Below are positions 1-8,698 of a stretch of 64,000 nucleotides of DNA, in pieces. Position numbers and translations under genes: made by a program. The notes beneath the pieces were generated by a model. That model was not told the DNA's origin. It made no database searches and saw only the letters and a program-made list of their open reading frames with translations. Source of the stretch: Streptomyces pseudovenezuelae (GTDB lineage: Bacteria; Actinomycetota; Actinomycetes; Streptomycetales; Streptomycetaceae); assembly GCF_001513955.1 (NCBI RefSeq), contig NZ_KQ948144.1:564853-628852 (forward strand), written 5' to 3'. How positions within the stretch are numbered: the stretch's first letter is position 1; each line of letters opens with the position of its first letter.

Positions 1-885
1 CCCGAGGCCCTTGACCGGATGGTCGCGATGGCCGACCGCAACGGCACGGACGTCGTCCTCGGCCGGGTCGAGGGCGTCAACCGCAAGCCGCCGACGTCGA
101 TGTGGGGGCAGACCCTGGAGCGCACCGACGTCTTCTCCTCCAACATCAAGTTCACGCTGAGCGCGCAGAAGCTGTTCCGCCGGGAGTTCCTCGAACGGCA
201 CAGCATGCGCTTCGACGAGTCCCTGTGGACGGGCGAGGACGCCCTTTTCACCATGGAGGCCTATCTGCGGGCCGACGGCGTCTCCGTGATCGCCGACCAC
301 ACCTGCTACTACCTGGTGGGCCGTGAGGACGGCAAGCACGTCACCAAGACCGGCAGCCACACCCTGCGCTTCGACTCCGCGCGGGCCCTGATGAACCTGA
401 TCGCCGACATGGTCCCGGCGGGCGCCCGCCGCGACGCGCTGATGGTGCGCCCCTTCCTCGTCACGCTGCTCCCGCAGTTCGGCCCGAGGTTCCTCAAGGA
501 CGACGAGGCGGTCCGTCAGGAGAAGCTGGAGCTCGCGAGGCCCCTGGTGGACGCCTACTGGACCGGCGAGGTGGCCCACCGCCTCCGCGTCCACGAGCGT
601 CTGCGGCTCCAGCTGGTGGCGATGGACCGCCCCGACCTCCTGGTGGAGGTCCTGGAGTTCATGAGGGCGAAGAAGAGCCCTCAGCCGGTGCTGGAGAAGG
701 GCGGGCGCCGGGTGTATCTCGCCTACCCGTTCTTCCGCGACGGGTCGACGGGCCTGTCCGACTCCGTCTACCTGGCCGAGCCGCGCGAGGCCCGGGAGGT
801 GCCGGGCTACCGGGAGGTCGGCGTCGACCAGTTGCTGCGGCGGGCGGTCCGCAAGGCGCGCAGGGTGCTCACCCCGGCAGTGTGA
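1..885 (+). CDS. GT2-family glycosyltransferase, C-terminal part (5' end outside window)
   Basis: The frame is open from base 1, so this is the 3' part of a longer gene; the first internal ATG is at 19. The visible part has the second half of a GT-A fold: a WTGEDALFTMEAY segment at about codons 74-86 looks like the ED catalytic-base region of family 2 glycosyltransferases, followed by a helical C-terminal region of the kind seen in teichoic-acid-type enzymes. The role is probably sugar or polyol transfer onto a cell-wall polymer, an inference strengthened by the CDP-glycerol glycerophosphotransferase nearby on the other strand. The last 17 bases overlap the convergent small gene. The exact donor and acceptor cannot be told from this fragment. 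Confidence 0.8.
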   Translation, partial: PEALDRMVAMADRNGTDVVLGRVEGVNRKPPTSMWGQTLERTDVFSSNIKFTLSAQKLFRREFLERHSMRFDESLWTGEDALFTMEAYLRADGVSVIADHTCYYLVGREDGKHVTKTGSHTLRFDSARALMNLIADMVPAGARRDALMVRPFLVTLLPQFGPRFLKDDEAVRQEKLELARPLVDAYWTGEVAHRLRVHERLRLQLVAMDRPDLLVEVLEFMRAKKSPQPVLEKGGRRVYLAYPFFRDGSTGLSDSVYLAEPREAREVPGYREVGVDQLLRRAVRKARRVLTPAV

Positions 886-1153
886 GCGCCCCCGAGGCGC
901 CCGCGGTCTCCTCGTCCCGCCGCTGCCCCTTGGCGAACAGGGACACCATGCCGCGCTGCCAGCGGTGCAGGACGCCCTCGACGGCCAGGGAGGCGGCCGT
1001 CGCGGCGAGCAGCAGCGGGACGTGCGGACGCAGGGCGGCGACGGCCTGGGCGACGACGGCGGCTGCCAGGACGGCGGCGACGAGCGCTCTCGTCGCGGTC
1101 TGCCGGCCCGGCAGCCGCAGCGCGGACCGGAGGCTGGGGAGGCGTTTTCGCAC
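869..1153 (-). CDS. Small membrane protein, two predicted helices
   Basis: A 94-residue protein with a basic N-terminus (RKRLPSLRSALRLPGR), then two hydrophobic stretches (ATRALVAAVLAAAVVAQAV and PLLLAATAASLAVEGVL) and a charged C-terminus. I recognise no named domain. A GGAG lies 7 nt before the GTG at 1153, so I prefer this start to the in-frame GTG at 1162, which overlaps the GGAG. It is convergent with the glycosyltransferase (17 nt overlap) and lies downstream of the CDP-glycerol transferase on the same strand. It could be a wall-polymer accessory membrane protein, but that is inferred from position only. Confidence 0.5.
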   Translation of the reverse strand: MRKRLPSLRSALRLPGRQTATRALVAAVLAAAVVAQAVAALRPHVPLLLAATAASLAVEGVLHRWQRGMVSLFAKGQRRDEETAGASGALTLPG

Positions 1154-1238
1154 GGGGGACACTCCAGGGTCGTCGCGAGACGGACGCCCTGGTCAACGCG
1201 AGCCGGCCTCCGGACGACACTCGGGTGTCCTCGGCCCG

Positions 1239-1260
1239 GCCCGGCGGGGAGACGCCGGGC
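1239..1260 (-). terminator. Hairpin after the CDP-glycerol transferase gene
   Basis: A perfect 8-bp stem (GCCCGGCG / CGCCGGGC) with a 6-nt loop lies 12 nt beyond the stop of the minus-strand gene. There is no T-tract, which is usual for Streptomyces terminators. Confidence 0.45.
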
Positions 1261-1272
1261 GCGGGGGTGCCG

Positions 1273-3258
1273 TCACGCGAGCGGGGCCAGGAGGTCCTCG
1301 GCGCGTTCCGCCGTCGACCGGTCGGCCAGATCGTTGACGGCCGCGTTGAACCGCTCCATGGAGGTCGGGTGGTCCGGCCCGAGGACGTACTCCTTGAGGG
1401 TGCGGCGCTGGGCGGCCATCGGGTCGTGGTGGGGGGCGCGGACCGAGCGCAGGATCTCGGGCAGCCGGGTGCAGGCGCGGTCGAGCAGATAGGCGCCGCC
1501 CGCGGTGGTGTAGGCGGCCCGGAACTCCTCGTCGGACAGGTCCTGCGCGTTGGTCAGGACGTACGGCTTGAGGCTGGCCACGAAGTCGGCGACCACCGAG
1601 GAGACGTCGCTGACGAGGAGGTCCGCCTGGTTGAAGCACTCGTACAGGGTGGGGAGCTGTTCGAGGATCACGTGGTGCCGGGCGCCGCTCCGGCTCGCCC
1701 AGAAGATCCGGTGCCACTCGTCCCGCAGCTCCTGCCACTCGGCCGTGCCGTCCCCGTCCGGGACCCGCGCGTCCCGCAACTGCTGGGCGTCGTCGCCCTC
1801 GTGGCGGCCGGACATCTCGTCCAGCCGGGCCCGGATCTCCTGGAGCCGGGTGCGCGCGGCCTCCGCGACCTTCTCCTCGTCGCCCCGCAGCAGCTCCCTG
1901 ATGGTCCGGTCCGCGGCGGCCGCCTCCGGCGAGCGCTTGCCGGTGAGGGGGTGCGGCTTGTAGATGATCCGCACGTTCTCCGCGAGGAGCCCCTCGATCA
2001 GCGGTACGCCCATCGGGATCAGGGAGGTGTGGCAGTCGTCGTCGCTCCAGCCCTCCCAGGTGGGCGCGTAGAGGACGACGGGAACCGGGCCGGGGACGTG
2101 CTCGGCGTGCGAGCGGACCGGGGCCAGCTGCGGGCGGCCCACCTCGACGATGGCCCCGTCGCTGATGGCGTGCCGCACCCGCTGGTAGCGGTCCCGGCCC
2201 GCCTTTCCGGCCACCCAGATCTCGTCGTACACCTTGCTGACGCGGTTGCTGCTGGCGAGCTTGTCGCTGTCGCCGTGGCCGATGAAGACGTGCTTGGCCT
2301 CGGCGACCCGCAGCATGTGGACGTTCTTGCCGGCGTTGCCGGGGTAGAGCACGACCTGGACGCCGGACAGGTCCAGCTCGGCCAGGTCGTCGGCCTTGGG
2401 CACGCAGACCACGGGGACGCGGGTGCGGGCCAGGAAGCGGAACGAGGCCCGCTCGCGCAGCACGATCACCGGGCGGCGGTCGAGCTGCTCCAGTGTCTCG
2501 ATCCACATGTTGACCTGGTACATGAAGTCCCGGGACACCGCGGCGAAGCTGAAGTACAGGGCCACCTCGGGCCGGTACGCGGCCAGTTGGCGGTTGACCT
2601 CGCCGATCACCGCGTCCCGGCGGGGCATCCGGCGCACCGCGCGGAACTGTCCCAGCAGGGCTGCGAGGGCGACCGTGGCGGCGCCGATCGTCAGCGCGTA
2701 ACCGGCGTAGGCCGCGTACCAGGTGCCGGTGGCCAGCGCGACGATCAGCCCCGCGTGGGCGGGCAGGTCGAGGTGGAGCAGCTTGCGCAGGAAACGCCGG
2801 TAGAGCCAGGCGGGCGGGTGTGCGGGTATGTCGATCCCGCTCATGTCGAGATTGCGCACGATCACCGGCAGCACGCGCCGCCTGCGGATCGCGTGATGCA
2901 GCGCCGAATACAACATCACCAGCAGGAAATGGGCGCTGAGAACGGCGAGCCCGGTGATCAGCACCGCGTCCGGAGCGTCGGTCCGGTCGGCCAGGGCGAG
3001 CAGCATCACCGTCCGCACGGCGAACCGCATCGTGCGGCTGAGCTGCAGTGTCGCCAGGCGGCGGACGAATCCCGGGGCCCTGCTGTGCAGGGCCTCGTCC
3101 GCCACATACGTCACGGCCCACGCCACCGTGAAGCCCCACAGGGACGGCAGCAGCGCCAGCACGGGAAGCGCCGCGAAACCGGCGGCGAAAAGGATCACCA
3201 GGAGAAGTTCGGTTTTCCCGCTGACGCGCAGGACCGCGCACAACCGACGGATCGTCAT
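1273..3258 (-). CDS. CDP-glycerol glycerophosphotransferase family protein (TagF-like)
   Basis: A 661-residue protein. The first ~210 residues hold several hydrophobic helices (for example ELLLVILFAAGFAALPVLALL), so it is membrane-anchored, unlike soluble TagF. The C-terminal ~400 residues form a CDP-glycerol transferase domain, with FIGHGDSDK and YDEIWVAGKAGRDRY in the first half and IIYKPHPLTGK in the second, matching the GT-B-like TagF family. Members polymerise glycerol phosphate or related polyol phosphates into teichoic-type wall polymers on the inner membrane face. The start is the ATG at 3258; no strong ribosome-binding site is visible. The upstream gap to proB (3259-3529) is unusually AT-rich around 3335-3400 and probably contains the promoter. 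Family assignment is firm; the exact polymer is unknown. Confidence 0.85.
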   Translation of the reverse strand: MTIRRLCAVLRVSGKTELLLVILFAAGFAALPVLALLPSLWGFTVAWAVTYVADEALHSRAPGFVRRLATLQLSRTMRFAVRTVMLLALADRTDAPDAVLITGLAVLSAHFLLVMLYSALHHAIRRRRVLPVIVRNLDMSGIDIPAHPPAWLYRRFLRKLLHLDLPAHAGLIVALATGTWYAAYAGYALTIGAATVALAALLGQFRAVRRMPRRDAVIGEVNRQLAAYRPEVALYFSFAAVSRDFMYQVNMWIETLEQLDRRPVIVLRERASFRFLARTRVPVVCVPKADDLAELDLSGVQVVLYPGNAGKNVHMLRVAEAKHVFIGHGDSDKLASSNRVSKVYDEIWVAGKAGRDRYQRVRHAISDGAIVEVGRPQLAPVRSHAEHVPGPVPVVLYAPTWEGWSDDDCHTSLIPMGVPLIEGLLAENVRIIYKPHPLTGKRSPEAAAADRTIRELLRGDEEKVAEAARTRLQEIRARLDEMSGRHEGDDAQQLRDARVPDGDGTAEWQELRDEWHRIFWASRSGARHHVILEQLPTLYECFNQADLLVSDVSSVVADFVASLKPYVLTNAQDLSDEEFRAAYTTAGGAYLLDRACTRLPEILRSVRAPHHDPMAAQRRTLKEYVLGPDHPTSMERFNAAVNDLADRSTAERAEDLLAPLA

Positions 3259-3529
3259 GGGCAGGACTTTCTCGAGCTACGGCAATGACCTTGATGTCGG
3301 CCAGTTCGACACGAGCAAGAGGTGAATGGTTGTACACCCTGTGGTCGAAAAGAATTCACTTCTGATTAATGGGACGGTGTAATTCCGTTTTCCTCGGACC
3401 GGGAACCGGAGCGGCCCCCGAGGGCGTCCGGTATCGGGTCCGGGGGCTGGACGGATGCGCGTCGCCGCGTCCCCTTCGCGTACATTGCGGACGAGGTACC
3501 CACAGTGGCGCGAGGGGACAGGACACAAG

Positions 3530-4657
3530 GTGGCAGGGGCAAGGCAGGCCGTGGGCGAGGCCCGCAGGATCGTCGTCAAGGTCGGTTCCTCGTCGCTGAC
3601 CACCGCCACCGGCGGCCTCGACGCCGACCGGGTCGACGCGCTCGTCGACGTCCTCGCCAAGAGCCGCAGCGGAGGAGAGAGGGAGATCGTCCTCGTCTCC
3701 TCCGGTGCCATCGCCGCCGGACTGGCCCCGCTGGGGCTGCGCCGCCGCCCCCGGGACCTCGCCCGCCAGCAGGCGGCCGCCAGCGTCGGCCAGGGCCTGC
3801 TCGTCGCCCGCTACACCGCCTCCTTCGCCCGCTACGGCGTCCGCGTCGGCCAGATCCTGCTGACCAGCGACGACATGAGCCGCCGCGCCCACCACCGCAA
3901 CGCCTCCCGCACCCTCGACAAGCTCCTCGCGATGGGCGCCCTGCCGATCGTCAACGAGAACGACACCGTCGCCACCGACGAGATCCGCTTCGGCGACAAC
4001 GACCGGCTGGCCGCCCTGGTGGCCCATCTGGTCCACGCCGACCTGCTCGTCCTGCTCTCCGACATCGACGGCGTCTACGACGGCGACCCGAGCAAGCCGG
4101 GGACCTCGCGGATAGCCGAAGTGCGCGGGCCCGGGGACCTGGCGGGCGTCGAGATCGGCAGCGCCGGCAAGGCGGGCGTCGGCACCGGCGGCATGGTCAC
4201 CAAGGTCGAGGCGGCCCGGATCGCGGCCGCCGCGGGCATCCCCGTGGTGCTGACCAGCGCGGTCCACGCGGCCGAGGCGCTGTCCGGCGGCGACACCGGC
4301 ACCTACTTCCACCCCGCCGGCAAGCGCTCCGCCGACCGGCTGCTGTGGCTCCAGCACGCCTCCACCCCGCAGGGCGCGCTGATCCTGGACGACGGCGCGG
4401 TCAAGGCGGTCGTCGACCGCCGCACCTCGCTGCTGCCCGCCGGGATCGCCTCCGTCGAGGGCGAGTTCGTCGCCGGCGACCCGGTCGAACTGCGGGACGG
4501 CACCGGGCACGCCGTGGCCCGGGGGCTCGTCAACTTCGACGCCAAGGAGATCCCGCGGCTCATCGGCCGCTCCACCCGGGAGCTGGCGCGCGAGCTGGGG
4601 CCGGCCTACGAGCGGGAGGTCGTCCACCGGGACGATCTGGTGCTCCTGCACCCCTGA
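3530..4657 (+). CDS. proB: Glutamate 5-kinase (ProB)
   Basis: Phosphorylates L-glutamate with ATP to gamma-glutamyl phosphate, the first committed and feedback-inhibited step of proline synthesis. The 375-residue protein opens with the amino-acid-kinase motif VVKVGSSSLT, followed by VLVSSGAIAAGL, PIVNENDTVA and LLSDIDGVYDGDP, then GTGGMVTKVEAARIA. The C-terminal ~85 residues (ALILDDGAVKAVVDR onward) are a PUA domain, as in full-length ProB. I chose the GTG at 3530 because the conserved family sequence begins there; the frame is open further upstream but that part is not conserved-looking. It lies two genes before proA on the same strand, the usual actinobacterial arrangement. Confidence 0.96.
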   Translation: MAGARQAVGEARRIVVKVGSSSLTTATGGLDADRVDALVDVLAKSRSGGEREIVLVSSGAIAAGLAPLGLRRRPRDLARQQAAASVGQGLLVARYTASFARYGVRVGQILLTSDDMSRRAHHRNASRTLDKLLAMGALPIVNENDTVATDEIRFGDNDRLAALVAHLVHADLLVLLSDIDGVYDGDPSKPGTSRIAEVRGPGDLAGVEIGSAGKAGVGTGGMVTKVEAARIAAAAGIPVVLTSAVHAAEALSGGDTGTYFHPAGKRSADRLLWLQHASTPQGALILDDGAVKAVVDRRTSLLPAGIASVEGEFVAGDPVELRDGTGHAVARGLVNFDAKEIPRLIGRSTRELARELGPAYEREVVHRDDLVLLHP

Positions 4658-4835
4658 GGACCGCCCGGCGGGGCACGGTGTGCCCGAAAACGGGGTGAAC
4701 GCCCTGCCAAGACGGTCGCCCTGAGGTGGACGTTCCGCAAAACCGCCCCACGAGCCCTTGCGGCCTGCTCAACTTTGTCCCAGGGACACATTCCGCCCGA
4801 CCCGTGGGGTCGACGTGTGCATGAAGGAGGCCGTC

Positions 4836-5399
4836 GTGAGACGAGTGCGCCCTGGGGCGACCGCGTCCCGCGCTGGTGCGGCGGCTTCCCGCGGCGGATC
4901 CGGTCCCCCCGCGGGGACCGTGGCCCGGGCGGCCGGCGGCTCACCGGCCCCGGCCGCGGGCGAGGCCGGCGGCCCGGCCCCCCGGGCGGCCGGTGAGGAG
5001 CGCGCCCTGACGAGCGTCGCGGCCGGCGACCGGTACCAGGGCGAGGAGCCCCGGGACCTGCCGCGCCTGTGGCATGTCACCCTCAGCGTCTCCGGCGAGG
5101 AGGCCCCGCTGAAAGAGGTCCGGCGCGCCCTCGAACAGCTCGCCCACGACCACCCCTTCTTCCTGACCAGCCGCTACGCCAACGACCACGCGGAGATCCG
5201 CTACTGGGAGGAGGCCCGCGACCTGCACGACGCGGCCGCCGTCGCCCTGCGCCTGTGGGGCGAGCACCGGCAGACCGCGGGACTGCCGCCCTGGGAGATC
5301 GTCGGCCTGGAGGTCATCGACCGCCAGACCTACCACCAGCGCATCGCCGAGGGGTACGGTCCGCCGCCCGCCTCACCGGTCGGGGTCCACCCGTTCTGA
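4836..5399 (+). CDS. Conserved hypothetical protein between proB and proA
   Basis: A 187-residue protein. The first ~60 residues are a low-complexity Ala/Gly/Pro/Arg tail; from LPRLWHVTLSVSGEEAPL onward there is a compact alpha/beta domain of ~115 residues (LKEVRRALEQLAHDHPFFLTS, EIRYWEEARDLHDAAAVALRLW). I do not recognise a named family with certainty. A GAAGGAGG motif 5 nt before the GTG at 4836 fixes the start; the longer frame with an ATG at 4758 lacks such a site. The position between proB and proA is one I recall as conserved in Streptomyces, so a link to proline metabolism or simply co-transcription is possible. No function is assigned. Confidence 0.75.
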   Translation: MRRVRPGATASRAGAAASRGGSGPPAGTVARAAGGSPAPAAGEAGGPAPRAAGEERALTSVAAGDRYQGEEPRDLPRLWHVTLSVSGEEAPLKEVRRALEQLAHDHPFFLTSRYANDHAEIRYWEEARDLHDAAAVALRLWGEHRQTAGLPPWEIVGLEVIDRQTYHQRIAEGYGPPPASPVGVHPF

Positions 5400-5477
5400 T
5401 CCCCCGGCCCGTGACGATGTCCCTTTGATCCCGTCTCGCGCTGTGGAACAAGCGGTGGACGCCCCCGGTCGGCGCAC

Positions 5478-5483
5478 TACCCT
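5478..5483 (+). promoter_or_regulatory. -10 box for leaderless proA
   Basis: TACCCT followed by exactly 6 nt and then the proA ATG. This places +1 at or next to the A of the start codon, and no ribosome-binding site is present. No convincing -35 is visible. Confidence 0.5.
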
Positions 5484-5489
5484 TCCGGT

Positions 5490-6776
5490 ATGACCTCGCT
5501 CTCGCCGTACGACTCCATGACCCCGGTCGTCCAGGCCGCCTACCGGGCCAAGGCCGCCGCCGCCGACCTCGCCCCGCTGCCCAGGGCCGAGAAGGACGAC
5601 GCGCTGCTCGCCATCGCGGACGCCCTGGAGGTCCGTACCAGCGAGATCGTCGAGGCCAACGCCAAGGACATCGCCAAGGCCCGCGAGGCCGGCACCAGCG
5701 AGTCGATCATCGACCGGCTGACCCTCACCCCGGAGCGGGTGCGCGCCATCGCCTCCGACGTCCGGGACGTGGTGGCCCTGCCCGACCCGGTCGGCGAGGT
5801 CGTGCGCGGCTCGACCCTGCCCAACGGCATCGACCTGCGCCAGGTCCGCGTCCCGCTCGGTGTGGTCGGCATCATCTACGAGGCCCGCCCGAACGTCACG
5901 GTCGACGCCGCCGCCCTGTGCCTGAAGTCCGGCAACGCCGTCCTGCTGCGCGGCTCGGCCTCCGCGTACGAGTCGAACACCGCCCTCGTACGGGTCCTGC
6001 GCGATGCCGTGGGCGGCGCCGGGCTGCCCGCCGACGCGATCCAGCTCGTGCCCGGCCAGTCCCGCGAGAGCGTGCAGGAGCTGATGCGCGCCCGCGGCCT
6101 GGTCGACGTGCTCATCCCGCGCGGCGGCGCCTCGCTGATCCAGACCGTGGTGACGGAGTCGATCGTCCCCGTCATCGAGACCGGCACCGGCAACTGCCAC
6201 GTCTACGTCGACGCCCAGGCCGACCTCGACATGGCGATCGACATCCTGATCAACTCCAAGGCCTCGCGGGTCAGCGTCTGCAATGCTGCCGAGACCCTCC
6301 TGGTCCACCAGGACATCGCCCCCGAGTTCCTGCCGCGCGCCCTGGACGCCCTCGCCGAGGCGGGGGTGACCGTCCACGCCGACCCGCGCGTGCTGGCGTA
6401 CGCGAAGGACACCAAGGCGACCGTCGTCGAGGCCACCCTGGAGGACTGGGACACCGAGTACCTCTCCTACGACATCGCCGCCGCCGTCGTCGACTCCCTC
6501 GACAAGGCCGTCGAGCACATCCGGCTGTGGACCTCCGGCCACACCGAGGCCATCGTCACCACCTCCCAGCAGGCCGCCCGCCGCTTCACCCAGCTGGTCG
6601 ACTCCACGACCGTCGCGGTCAACGCCTCCACCCGCTTCACCGACGGCGGCCAGTTCGGCTTCGGCGCGGAGATCGGCATCTCCACGCAGAAGCTGCACGC
6701 GCGGGGCCCGATGGGCCTGCCGGAGCTCACCAGCACCAAGTACATCGTCACCGGCGACGGTCACATCCGCCGCTGA
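5490..6776 (+). CDS. proA: Gamma-glutamyl phosphate reductase (ProA)
   Basis: NADPH-dependent reduction of gamma-glutamyl phosphate to glutamate-5-semialdehyde, the second step of proline synthesis. The protein has 428 residues, full family length, with the aldehyde-dehydrogenase-fold landmarks [19 protein letters not shown] near residue 120, [35 protein letters not shown], and [15 protein letters not shown] carrying the catalytic Cys near residue 265. The C-terminal [21 protein letters not shown] block is typical. Its start codon lies 6 nt after a TACCCT box, which suggests a leaderless transcript of its own in addition to any read-through from proB. Confidence 0.97.
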   Translation: MTSLSPYDSMTPVVQAAYRAKAAAADLAPLPRAEKDDALLAIADALEVRTSEIVEANAKDIAKAREAGTSESIIDRLTLTPERVRAIASDVRDVVALPDPVGEVVRGSTLPNGIDLRQVRVPLGVVGIIYEARPNVTVDAAALCLKSGNAVLLRGSASAYESNTALVRVLRDAVGGAGLPADAIQLVPGQSRESVQELMRARGLVDVLIPRGGASLIQTVVTESIVPVIETGTGNCHVYVDAQADLDMAIDILINSKASRVSVCNAAETLLVHQDIAPEFLPRALDALAEAGVTVHADPRVLAYAKDTKATVVEATLEDWDTEYLSYDIAAAVVDSLDKAVEHIRLWTSGHTEAIVTTSQQAARRFTQLVDSTTVAVNASTRFTDGGQFGFGAEIGISTQKLHARGPMGLPELTSTKYIVTGDGHIRR

Positions 6777-6911
6777 AAAGGGGCGCCAGGGGGCGCGCGG
6801 CCAGGGCATATGCACCCGGCAGGCGCCCCGGCCCGCTTCCGTGGCGCATGAGAGGTGTCTCATACGGCGGATGAATTTCCATACCGTCTGCCCAAATTGA
6901 CCCCCCAGGTC

Positions 6912-6917
6912 TACTCT
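6912..6917 (+). promoter_or_regulatory. -10 box for leaderless gene at 6924
   Basis: TACTCT, a 6-nt gap (GGAAGC), then the GTG start. The same layout precedes the paralogue at 7569. Confidence 0.45.
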
Positions 6918-6923
6918 GGAAGC

Positions 6924-7490
6924 GTGCCGGAGGACGTGGGGGGCACGCCGTTCCCTGACGGCTGGGAGCCCGACGACGACCACGACCGCGGGGTGTCGGA
7001 CGAAGAGTTCGCCTCCGTGGTCTTCGACGAGGCCTTCGTACGGGCGGCCGTGGTGCACGAGCCGACCGCCGTCGAGCGCCTCCTGGCCGCGGCCCAGGCC
7101 AGAGCGGAGGCCTCGGAGGCCGAGGCCCGCCGCGCCCGCCCCAGAGCCGAGCGCTACGACGACGGCTTCGGACCCGGCGGTTTCGGCCATGATCCCGAAC
7201 TCGACGACCTGGACGACACCGAGATCCTCGAAGGCCGCTACGGCGCCCCGGGGACCTACGGCAAACAGGTCCGCTGGCACCGCCCCGTCGCCTGGATGCT
7301 CGCCCTCGTGATGGGCATCGGCATGGTCGCGCTGGCCTTCACCGCGGTCTACCGGGGTTCCTCCTCCGGCAGCCGCGACCGGGTTCCGCCGCCCGCCTCG
7401 ACCGGCCTGGAGCAGGGGAGCACGGTGACGCCCTCGGCGTCCGCCGACTACTCCCAGCCAGCCGCCTCCGCGGTCCCGCGCACGCCCTGA
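6924..7490 (+). CDS. Single-pass membrane protein with SVVFDE motif (paralogue A)
   Basis: A 188-residue protein of unknown function. It begins with an acidic segment, then DEEFASVVFDEAFVRAA at residues 27-42, a charged Ala/Glu/Arg-rich helix (residues 48-77), an acidic patch (ELDDLDDTEILEG), one transmembrane helix at about 122-143 (VAWMLALVMGIGMVALAFTAV) and a Ser/Pro-rich extracytoplasmic tail. The GTG at 6924 is chosen because it sits 6 nt after a TACTCT box and begins the conserved-looking sequence. The next gene carries the same SVVFDE(A/S)FVRAA motif followed by a transmembrane helix, so the two look like diverged duplicates or partners. I know of no established function. Confidence 0.75.
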   Translation: MPEDVGGTPFPDGWEPDDDHDRGVSDEEFASVVFDEAFVRAAVVHEPTAVERLLAAAQARAEASEAEARRARPRAERYDDGFGPGGFGHDPELDDLDDTEILEGRYGAPGTYGKQVRWHRPVAWMLALVMGIGMVALAFTAVYRGSSSGSRDRVPPPASTGLEQGSTVTPSASADYSQPAASAVPRTP

Positions 7491-7556
7491 CCCTCCTGGT
7501 GAGAACCTGTCAGAACTTGTCGCACAGCGGGGCGTTTATGCGAGCTCCCCGAGACC

Positions 7557-7562
7557 TACCCT
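7557..7562 (+). promoter_or_regulatory. -10 box for leaderless gene at 7569
   Basis: TACCCT, a 6-nt gap (GAAGAT), then ATG. No ribosome-binding site is present. Confidence 0.45.
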
Positions 7563-7568
7563 GAAGAT

Positions 7569-8636
7569 ATGGGAGGGCCAGGAGACCCACCTGAGGGGAC
7601 ACCCGAGGGCGGCCCCGTGGGTGGTGAGGACGAGTACCGATCCGTCGTCTTCGACGAGTCGTTCGTCCGCGCTGCCCGCCTTCAGGAGTACTCCGCGCAG
7701 GAGCGCATGTCCGACCACGCGCCCGCCGTCCGCCGCCGCCCGCCGCTGCGCCGGGGACTGTCCCGGCAGGCGCTGATCCTGGTCCTGCTGATCGCCGTCG
7801 CCTTCGGCACCGCGATCTACATGGGGGTACGGCACCCCTACCAGAACGCCACGATCCGGCAGCCCGTCGAACCCCTGCGGATGACCGTCATCCCGCTGGC
7901 CCCCGAGGGCCGGGTCCCGGGTCACGCCGACGCCGAGTACCTGTACGAGCACAGCCCGGCCGCCCAGTTCCGCGTCGGCGCCGAGGGCATCCCGCTGCCG
8001 GCCTCCCGCCGCACCGCGCACTTCTCCGACAGCCAGGTCGTGTCCGCGCTGACCACCGCGAAGGACTACATCGTGCGGTCCTCCCTCGACCCGGACGTCC
8101 TCGCCGGCGACCAGGTCCGCGCCGTGCGGGTGCTCCTGGACACGGACCAACTCGACCAGTTCGACCAGAGTTTCGCCCACCCGGCCGCCGACGGTCGGCA
8201 CGCCCCGACCGGGTGGCTGGTGCGCTTCGACCCCGCCGAGGCGCGGCTGGCCGACGGCAGGATCCGGGTACAGGGGAGTCTCCAGGCCGCCGAGACCGAC
8301 TCGTCGACGCTGGAGGTCACCGCGGACCACACGTTCGTGTACGCGCTGCGAGCGGCCGGCGCGGCGGCCTCCGAGGTGTCGCTGTTCACCGTCCGGCGTG
8401 AGCTGCACTTCCGGTTCGACCGGGACGATCTGCGGATGCACACGGCCCAGCTGGTGGTGTCGTACGTCCAGGCCGGGCCGCTGTCCTGCGCCGAGGACTC
8501 CACGAACCGGCTGCACCCCCTACTGGCCGGGCGGACCGCGAAGGCCGGCGGGCCGGCGGGCACGGATCCCTACGCCACCGGCAGTGCCACGGCCCTGTGC
8601 GGGTCCCTGGCCACCAGCGCGCAGCCGAGAGTGTGA
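7569..8636 (+). CDS. Membrane-anchored protein with SVVFDE motif and large extracytoplasmic domain (paralogue B)
   Basis: A 355-residue protein. An acidic and Gly/Pro-rich N-terminus leads into DEYRSVVFDESFVRAAR (residues 21-37), then a basic stretch (RRRPPLRRGLSRQ) and one transmembrane helix at about 67-86 (ALILVLLIAVAFGTAIYMGV), which puts the remaining ~265 residues outside the membrane by the positive-inside rule. The outer domain includes AKDYIVRSSLDPDVLAGDQ and two late cysteines (LSCAEDS, ALCGSL) that could form a disulphide. The cytosolic motif is shared with the gene just upstream. The 3' end converges on the M48 gene. No function recognised. Confidence 0.8.
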   Translation: MGGPGDPPEGTPEGGPVGGEDEYRSVVFDESFVRAARLQEYSAQERMSDHAPAVRRRPPLRRGLSRQALILVLLIAVAFGTAIYMGVRHPYQNATIRQPVEPLRMTVIPLAPEGRVPGHADAEYLYEHSPAAQFRVGAEGIPLPASRRTAHFSDSQVVSALTTAKDYIVRSSLDPDVLAGDQVRAVRVLLDTDQLDQFDQSFAHPAADGRHAPTGWLVRFDPAEARLADGRIRVQGSLQAAETDSSTLEVTADHTFVYALRAAGAAASEVSLFTVRRELHFRFDRDDLRMHTAQLVVSYVQAGPLSCAEDSTNRLHPLLAGRTAKAGGPAGTDPYATGSATALCGSLATSAQPRV

Positions 8637-8641
8637 CGGCG

Positions 8642-8692
8642 CCGGGGGTGCGTCGTCGGCCGCCGGTCCGGTGAAGGCCCGCCGCACCCCGG
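8642..8692. terminator. Bidirectional terminator between convergent genes
   Basis: CCGGGGGTGCG and CGCACCCCGG form a 10-bp stem with one bulged G around a GC-rich loop, placed between the convergent stops of the 7569 gene and the M48 gene. Confidence 0.5.
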
Positions 8693-8698
8693 GGAGTC

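Noticed and set aside
1225..3288. 687-codon plus-strand frame opposite the CDP-glycerol transferase
   Set aside because: Repetitive Gly/Val/Arg/Asp translation; the minus-strand frame has clear family motifs.
6897..6902. TTGACC as -35 for the gene at 6924
   Set aside because: Only 9 nt separate it from the TACTCT box, too short for a promoter spacer.
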